Origin: a virus | IMG/VR virus record: IMGVR_UViG_3300018080_000001 | Span: 1-64,000 of that record | DNA: 64,000 nt | Strand: one strand, 5' to 3' | Part shown: positions 58,782 to 64,000 of the stretch, piece by piece | How the letters are laid out: every line of letters starts with the position of its first letter | How positions within the stretch are numbered: the first letter of the stretch is position 1 | Program-made: the position numbers and the translations under genes | Notes under the pieces: generated by a model | The model's input: only the letters and a program-made list of their open reading frames with translations | What the model was told of the DNA's origin: nothing | Databases searched by the model: none

Positions 58782-59972
58782 TTACTCTTCTTCAAAAATA
58801 GACTTATACACGTACTTCATAGCACCTTTATTCTGTTTCACAGCTTCTATACAAATCTCTGTAGTTTGGTTTTGTACGTATTTAAGTACGTAACCATTTT
58901 GTTTTACAGCTGCCATACAAATCTCTGGTGTTTGGTTTTGTACAAATTCAAGTGCCCAACCATCCTGCTTTACAGCTGCCATACAAATCTCTGGAGTTTG
59001 GTTTTGTACAAATTCAAGTACCCAACCATTTTGTTTTACAGCTTCTATACAAATCTCTGGTGTTTGGTTTTGTACGTACTTAAGTACCATACCATCCTGC
59101 TTTACAGCTGCTATACAAATCTCTGGTGTTTGATTTTGTACGTATTTAAGTGCGTAACCATTTTGTTTTACAGCTGCCATACAAATCTCTGGAGTTTGGT
59201 TTTGTACGTATTTAAGTGCGTAACCATTTTGTTTTACAGCTGCTATACAAATCTCTGGTGTTTGGTTTTGTACGTATTTAAGTGCCCAACCATCCCGCTT
59301 TACAGCTTCTATACAAATCTCTGGTGTTTGGTTATGTACGTATTGGAGTACGTAACCATTCTGCCTTACAGCTTCCATACAAATCTCTGGTGTTTGGTTT
59401 TGTATATATTCAAGTACCATACCATCCTGCTTTACAGCTGCCATACAAATCTCTGGAGTTTGGTTTTGTACAAATTCAAGTACCCAACCATTTTGTTTTA
59501 CAGCTGCCATACAAATCTCTGGAGTTTGGTTTTGTATATGTCGAAGTGCATAACCATTCTGTTTTACAGCTTCTATACGAATCTCTGGAGTTTGATTTTG
59601 TACATATACAAGTGCATAACCATCCTGCTTTACAGCTGCCATACAAATCTCTGGTGTTTGGTTTTGTATATATTCAAGTACCATACCATCCTGCTTTACA
59701 GCTGCCATACAAATCTCTGGAGTTTGATTTTGTACATATACAAGTACCCAACCATTTTGTTTTACAGCTGCCATACAAATCTCTGGTGTTTGGTTTTGTA
59801 TATATTCAAGTGCGTAACCATTTTGTTTTACAGCTTCTATACAAATCTCTGGTGTTTGATTTTGTACGTATTGGAGTGCCCAACCATTTTGTTTTACAGC
59901 TTTTAAATCTTTCTCCTCTTGAGTTTCAGTCTCAGGAGCTTCCACCTTCTTACAAAATTCACTAAATTTCAT
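58782..59972 (-). CDS. long 22-residue repeat protein (DUF4116-like), 16 repeats
   Basis: 396 residues from MKFSEFCKKVEAPETE (GGGAGGAAAAA leader; the frame is open to 60020). Sixteen 22-residue units of G-[WYM]-x-L-x-[YF]-[VI]-Q-N-Q-T-P-E-I-C-[MI]-x-A-V-[KR]-x-[ND], then a divergent unit ending SIFEEE. Almost all variation is at five exposed positions. It forms a long helical solenoid and would bind a ligand or protein. The 346-codon frame on the other strand is a shadow. Confidence 0.75.
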   Translation of the reverse strand: MKFSEFCKKVEAPETETQEEKDLKAVKQNGWALQYVQNQTPEICIEAVKQNGYALEYIQNQTPEICMAAVKQNGWVLVYVQNQTPEICMAAVKQDGMVLEYIQNQTPEICMAAVKQDGYALVYVQNQTPEIRIEAVKQNGYALRHIQNQTPEICMAAVKQNGWVLEFVQNQTPEICMAAVKQDGMVLEYIQNQTPEICMEAVRQNGYVLQYVHNQTPEICIEAVKRDGWALKYVQNQTPEICIAAVKQNGYALKYVQNQTPEICMAAVKQNGYALKYVQNQTPEICIAAVKQDGMVLKYVQNQTPEICIEAVKQNGWVLEFVQNQTPEICMAAVKQDGWALEFVQNQTPEICMAAVKQNGYVLKYVQNQTTEICIEAVKQNKGAMKYVYKSIFEEE

Positions 59973-60025
59973 TTTTTCCTCCCAATTTTCCAACATTTCA
60001 TCAACTCTCATACTGTTCATAAATC

Positions 60026-60085
60026 AATATAAACCTCTTACAGCAGCTGTCAATATACTGAACCAACTTTTTTTATTTTTTTTAT
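60026..60085 (-). promoter_or_regulatory. sigma70-type promoter, shared-box family
   Basis: A-tract, GTTGGTTCAGTATA, -35 TTGACA (60048-60053), 16-nt spacer, -10 TATATT (60026-60031). Transcribes the repeat-protein genes (59972 leftward). Confidence 0.75.
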
Positions 60086-60102
60086 ATTAGGTAGACGATA
60101 AA

Positions 60103-60495
60103 CTAAGCAGACAAACTGGCTTCCACAGATTCAACAATTAACTCGGTCTTAGTTATATTTCTTTTCGATGAAGCCTCGGACAAAGCTGTATGTACATCTT
60201 TGGGAAATGCTACTACCATCTTCACTGAAGGTTGTGGCTGATAAGACGTATCCAAAAGAATCCATACGCCTTTACCTCGTTGATACTGAGAATCAACTAC
60301 GTGCATGCCCTTCAAAATACGAAGATTATTTCCTATTTTTTCTGCTGTAATACTATTACCTGCAATATCGTACAGATTATCATTATTATTTATATAATTT
60401 AATATGTCATCTGATGACACCCACTCATCCATACTTTTCATAGATTCAATAATACAAAATCTAAGATTAGCAATAAAATTATCTTTTTCTGTCAT
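60103..60495 (-). CDS. winged-helix plus ribbon-helix-helix-like regulator
   Basis: 130 residues. Residues 10-75 resemble a winged helix (VSSDDILNYIN…GKGVWILL); residues 90-128 (VKMVVAFPKDVHTALSEASS) a MetJ/Arc-type RHH segment. Likely an autoregulated transcription factor, since its promoter at 60536-60563 stands alone. Confidence 0.6.
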   Translation of the reverse strand: MTEKDNFIANLRFCIIESMKSMDEWVSSDDILNYINNNDNLYDIAGNSITAEKIGNNLRILKGMHVVDSQYQRGKGVWILLDTSYQPQPSVKMVVAFPKDVHTALSEASSKRNITKTELIVESVEASLSA

Positions 60496-60535
60496 TTTAC
60501 TTCAATTCCCCTTTCAATATTTCAAACTACATCTA

Positions 60536-60563
60536 AATATATCAAGATGCAAAAATAAGTCAA
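60536..60563 (-). promoter_or_regulatory. promoter of the regulator gene
   Basis: -35 TTGACT (60558-60563), 16-nt spacer, -10 TATATT (60536-60541), 40 nt before the ATG. It lacks the shared A-tract box. Confidence 0.5.
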
Positions 60564-60569
60564 CAAAAA

Positions 60570-61364
60570 TCATTCACCCCAAATATGAACATTATCAATT
60601 GACCAATCATAATTATCATTCCCTGTGTATTGAAAAATAATTCTGAATATATTTTTATCTAACCAAAGATACCGATCTAAATCGTGTACTTGATCTTCTC
60701 CATTACTAAAGGTAAAACTCTGTCTAATAACCCAATTGGGCTCTAATCCGGAGAATTGAACACCCACATTAGCAATATCATCAGAAGATTCTGGATCATC
60801 ATCATAATCATGTTCATACTCCAGTATTACCTTGTCGCAACCTGTCGCATCCAACCATGGAGATGCTAGTCTTACAGAAATTTTAGTACCAGATTCTTCT
60901 GAAGAAACTTCCATATAATACTCAGAAAAAATATTCAAACATTCCCAATTCCCCGTAGTATCCCATCCTGAAGAAAAACAATTACTAAAATTATCAAAAA
61001 ACTCTAAATTACAAATATCTCCTGTATCACTGTCTGTATCAGAATCTACGTCACTATCAGTATCACTGTCTGTATCACTGTCTGTATCACTGTCTGTATC
61101 ACTGTCTGTATCACTGTCTGTATCACTGTCTGTATCACTGTCAGTATCACTGTCTGTATCACTGTCTGTATCACTGTCTGTATCACTGTCTGTATCACTG
61201 TCTGTATCAGAATCTACGTCACTATCTGTATCGCTATCCGAATCTCCGTCTACATCAGAATCAACATCAGCATCAGAATCTCCCCCATCTTCCACAATAA
61301 AAGAAGAAGCCTCTTCTCCGCAGCCAAAAACCATAAAAACACAAAAAATAGTTATATAACGCAT
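60570..61364 (-). CDS. surface lipoprotein with (SD/DT) repeats
   Basis: 264 residues. Signal [15 protein letters not shown] with lipobox VFGC, Cys15. Residues about 27-117 are Asp/Ser/Asp-Thr repeats (DSDT) from 12-bp DNA units. The C-terminal domain (about 118-264) begins [13 protein letters not shown] and is a beta-sandwich of the MAM/CUB-like type with two Cys. Reads like a host cell-surface protein and unlike a replication gene. Own promoter at 61408-61435. Confidence 0.7.
   Translation of the reverse strand: MRYITIFCVFMVFGCGEEASSFIVEDGGDSDADVDSDVDGDSDSDTDSDVDSDTDSDTDSDTDSDTDSDTDSDTDSDTDSDTDSDTDSDTDSDTDSDTDSDTDSDVDSDTDSDTGDICNLEFFDNFSNCFSSGWDTTGNWECLNIFSEYYMEVSSEESGTKISVRLASPWLDATGCDKVILEYEHDYDDDPESSDDIANVGVQFSGLEPNWVIRQSFTFSNGEDQVHDLDRYLWLDKNIFRIIFQYTGNDNYDWSIDNVHIWGE
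61020..61215 (-). repeat. 12-bp coding tandem repeat (DSDT)
   Basis: Units of plus-strand TGTATCACTGTC repeat nearly perfectly over about 190 bp, in frame in the lipoprotein gene. Copy number is likely variable by slippage. Confidence 0.85.
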
Positions 61365-61407
61365 AGATCCCCTCCTTTAGCAGGACTTTTTAATAACTCC
61401 TAACTAA

Positions 61408-61455
61408 AAAATAACAATAAAAAATAATCTGTCAATATGTAAAGCTAACTTTTTA
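61408..61455 (-). promoter_or_regulatory. sigma70-type promoter, shared-box family
   Basis: GTTAGCTTTACATA, -35 TTGACA (61430-61435), 16-nt spacer, -10 TATTTT (61408-61413). The upstream box overlaps the end of the tail-spike gene. Drives the lipoprotein, AAAGGAGGGG ribosome site. Confidence 0.7.
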
Positions 61456-64000
61456 GAAAAATACAGGCGTCCACGAACCAAACGCATCCCAACTATCTAC
61501 TAAATTGTTATCATTACCACCAGCAGTAGAATAACTGGTAATACCAGGTATAGTATAAAGAACAGCAAAATTAACAGTATAAGACGCAACCAAAGCGTTA
61601 TTATTCGCGGTAATCCAACTAGCTCCAGTAGGAGTAGCTACACTAAAAGCTTGTGCGCTACCCGTATCATTATGAACAGTATTATCTCTAATATGTCCTC
61701 TAACATTTACCGGAGCAGCGCTCACATCAACATATAAGCCTACCCCATTACCCGAAGGGGCTATATTCCAAATTTCATTATCACCCACAGTCCATTGACC
61801 GGAATGATCATCATCTATAAAGATGTGTGTTATAAGTCCAACCCCGGATATTCCGGTATTTAACTGTCTTGTTGTATTTCCTATTATAGAAAAATCACTA
61901 CAATTTATACTTACAAAAATGTTAACACTACCGGCATAAATATTAGCACCAGCATATCCTTTCAATACCACACTATTATTTGTAATATCAAAAGAATCAC
62001 CGCTAACCCAAATACCATAACAAGCAGCCGTATTATCTACAGGATCAATCGTTACATCGTTCTCACAAATACTTTCATGTTCAACACCCGCCGTATAAAT
62101 ACCAAATCTCCCAGCTATAATCTTATTATTTCTAATAACTCCGTAATCCACTCTTCCAAAAACACCATAATGTGTGGAACCAATAGTATTACCACTAATA
62201 TCTAAATTAGTTGGACTATTTATAACAGTCTGTATGCCGTACGCTGTATTAGCAGCCGGATTAACATCTATATAAACAGTATTCTCATGAATACTTACTT
62301 CACCAACATTTAAATCCCCAGTAACAGACCTTGCATCGTAAACAATACCGTGTGTATTACTAGCCACATTTTTAGCACAAGAAACGTTATTATTGCAAAT
62401 ACGTACGCCGTTAACACTTGGTGTAGAAGTATCAGGATCATCAGGATATAGTTTCAGATATATTCCATATAAATCATTCCCCGCTTTGCTTATCTCACTA
62501 ATAGTATTATTATCTATGGATAATCCATGTATCTCCGCATCATCACCCGCCCCACTTCCAGAAATATCTACATGAATACCGTAACAATCGTTTAAACTAT
62601 ACAAATCAGTTAATTTACTTATATTATTATTATTAACAATAACACCACGAATCTCATCTAAAGTTGCACTAACCGTTACAGCAATATCAATCGCTTCAAG
62701 ATTAAGATAAGAACCACTCGCAGAATTATCCTTATACCCATCGTATATATTATTATCACAAACTTCGAAACCTGATAAAACTGTAGCCCCGCCATAGGAT
62801 GCACTAATATCTGCACGAATACCCCGTTCGTAACAACCAAATATATTATTGTTCTTTACCGAAATATAATCAGCACTTTCCAAATAAATGCCGGTACCAT
62901 TATAAATGGAATAGTTATTATCTAATGATCCATTTGTACTTTGTCTAATAACATAACCAGAAGTATTATTTCCGCTGATAAAAACTGGAGCATAAGTAAT
63001 ACCACCAATAACAGTATTGCCTGATATATTGAAATAATTACAGGCAAATAATTGTATTCCCCAATTTGTAAAACCAGAATCATACTCTACAAACACAACA
63101 TTATCTTTGATATTCACATTATCAACACCAGACAATGTAACAGCAACAACATAACTAAGCGCATCTGTTTTAGCGATAATAATATTATCCCTTATCCAGA
63201 AAAAATAGTTATTTGCAGAAGTGCTACCGATGTCTAAAAAACTTTGTGCACTCGTTTGTCCACCACCCTCAAAAATATTTCCCACAATATATACACTGTT
63301 AACATCAGTAACAGCATCAAAATTCTCAAAAATATCACCCGTACTATCTACATAATTATCAGAAATATAAACATTAGAAAGAGTGCCACCACCTAATCTA
63401 AAATTAAATATCCTATAACCATTGGAAATACCCGCAGATAAAGCAGAATATATAAACTTGCAATTATCTACTTTAGTATCATTCGCCATCAAGAAAACAT
63501 TTCCGCTATTATTAACATCGGTAATAGCCGCATTAAAACGTAAACCAGATACTCTACAACCCTCTGATAAAACCCATGCGGCAGAGCTATCTACAGCATA
63601 ATCCCACGTGATAACATCAGAATCCTTAGAAATTCCCACGACATCAACGTGTGTCGGCTGTGTTATAGGATAACCCTCATAAATAAAATTATCTCCCGTA
63701 ACCTTTATTTCAACTCGTTCCACCTGCTCACGATCCATAGTCTTGTGAACACGTGCATGTAGAAATGCAGCCCATAAATTATCAAATGCCGCTAACTTAG
63801 TTGGCGCAAGCAAAGTAGCTTTATGCCACCGTCTGTCCGCGACAGACCAATCATCTACAGGACCATTAATATTACGAGAAACATCAAGCCAACCAGTTAT
63901 AACCCCGGCAGATGCTTGCACGTAGTAAAGAGGCACACCCTTTTCCGCAAAATCCCAATCCCCACTAATATAAGGACTGTCTATATCCGCGTTCCTATTA
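61453..64000 (-). CDS. beta-helix tail-spike/fibre protein (start beyond right edge)
   Basis: At least 848 residues; the frame runs open to the right edge, so the start lies outside. The N-terminal visible part (NADIDSPYISGDWDFAEKGV) is followed by a long right-handed parallel beta-helix: many coils with N-x-N/I-x-x-N ladders and turn repeats (GVRICNNNVS, ISVKNNNIFG, VIRNNKIIAG). Pectate-lyase/NosD-like coil pattern; no obvious catalytic triad. It is probably a tail spike that binds or degrades a host surface polysaccharide. It ends SWTPVFF. Confidence 0.8.
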   Translation of the reverse strand, partial: NRNADIDSPYISGDWDFAEKGVPLYYVQASAGVITGWLDVSRNINGPVDDWSVADRRWHKATLLAPTKLAAFDNLWAAFLHARVHKTMDREQVERVEIKVTGDNFIYEGYPITQPTHVDVVGISKDSDVITWDYAVDSSAAWVLSEGCRVSGLRFNAAITDVNNSGNVFLMANDTKVDNCKFIYSALSAGISNGYRIFNFRLGGGTLSNVYISDNYVDSTGDIFENFDAVTDVNSVYIVGNIFEGGGQTSAQSFLDIGSTSANNYFFWIRDNIIIAKTDALSYVVAVTLSGVDNVNIKDNVVFVEYDSGFTNWGIQLFACNYFNISGNTVIGGITYAPVFISGNNTSGYVIRQSTNGSLDNNYSIYNGTGIYLESADYISVKNNNIFGCYERGIRADISASYGGATVLSGFEVCDNNIYDGYKDNSASGSYLNLEAIDIAVTVSATLDEIRGVIVNNNNISKLTDLYSLNDCYGIHVDISGSGAGDDAEIHGLSIDNNTISEISKAGNDLYGIYLKLYPDDPDTSTPSVNGVRICNNNVSCAKNVASNTHGIVYDARSVTGDLNVGEVSIHENTVYIDVNPAANTAYGIQTVINSPTNLDISGNTIGSTHYGVFGRVDYGVIRNNKIIAGRFGIYTAGVEHESICENDVTIDPVDNTAACYGIWVSGDSFDITNNSVVLKGYAGANIYAGSVNIFVSINCSDFSIIGNTTRQLNTGISGVGLITHIFIDDDHSGQWTVGDNEIWNIAPSGNGVGLYVDVSAAPVNVRGHIRDNTVHNDTGSAQAFSVATPTGASWITANNNALVASYTVNFAVLYTIPGITSYSTAGGNDNNLVDSWDAFGSWTPVFF

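Noticed and set aside
58866-59906. 346-codon open frame on the plus strand
   Set aside because: Shadow of the 66-bp repeats; composition mirrors the minus-strand gene, and no ribosome site or start context is present.

Overview
The window is a piece of a large, AT-rich bacteriophage genome. Every gene I can support lies on the minus strand, the genes are packed with 1-20 nt overlaps (ATGA and TAATG junctions are common), and the standard bacterial code with AGGAGG-type ribosome binding sites is used. Both ends are cut: a virion-type gene runs off the left edge and a beta-helix tail-spike gene runs off the right edge. No tRNA, rRNA, integrase, terminase, portal or major capsid gene is visible. 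The host is not identifiable from the window. Lipoprotein signals and sigma70-like promoters point to a Gram-negative host, and a Ser/Asp/Thr-repeat surface lipoprotein of a style common in Myxococcota/deltaproteobacterial surface proteins is a weak further hint.

Layout, left to right. 1-1,002: two virion-like genes. 1,142-1,306: two hairpins, one a good minus-strand terminator. 1,300-5,945: a dense array of about 20 small genes (50-90 codons), most starting M-K-x-x-G-K. Many show a hydrophobic residue every fourth position, and four are nearly pure tetrapeptide repeats. Diverged single copies occur at 6.4, 7.3, 10.8, 11.9 and 16.2 kb. 6,061-10,311: acidic, probably virion-associated proteins that share an N-terminal peptide ending near an A/G-Q-E motif. 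10.3-17.7 kb: small zinc-ribbon, HTH and membrane proteins and a secreted transglycosylase-like lysin, with several strong promoters. 17.9-26.7 kb: a lipoprotein and large acidic or low-complexity proteins, probably structural, plus a DUF192 protein.

26.7-56.8 kb is the information-processing block: a trigger-factor-like chaperone, RusA-like resolvase, DEDDh exonuclease, SbcC/SbcD (gp46/gp47-like), RecA, a probable ssDNA-binding protein, PhageMetallopep-like protease, DnaX-like clamp loader, family A DNA polymerase without a 5'-3' exonuclease, sliding clamp, a sigma-like factor next to the clamp, DnaG-type primase, DnaB-like helicase, DnaC-like loader, MazG-like pyrophosphohydrolase, SNF2-type helicase, adenine-methyltransferase-like protein, stand-alone TSCPD protein and Fe-S uracil-DNA glycosylase. 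Together they make a nearly self-sufficient replication and recombination machine. The clamp/sigma pair suggests T4-like coupling of late transcription to replication.

56.8-61.4 kb is an accessory block: three paralogues built of 22-residue repeats (DUF4116-like), a winged-helix/RHH regulator and a repeat-rich lipoprotein, mostly with their own promoters. The right end is the tail spike. Seven promoters share an A-tract, a GTTAtCT-type box and ATTGACA. The most unusual feature is the M-K-x-x-G-K cassette array with its DNA-level seams.
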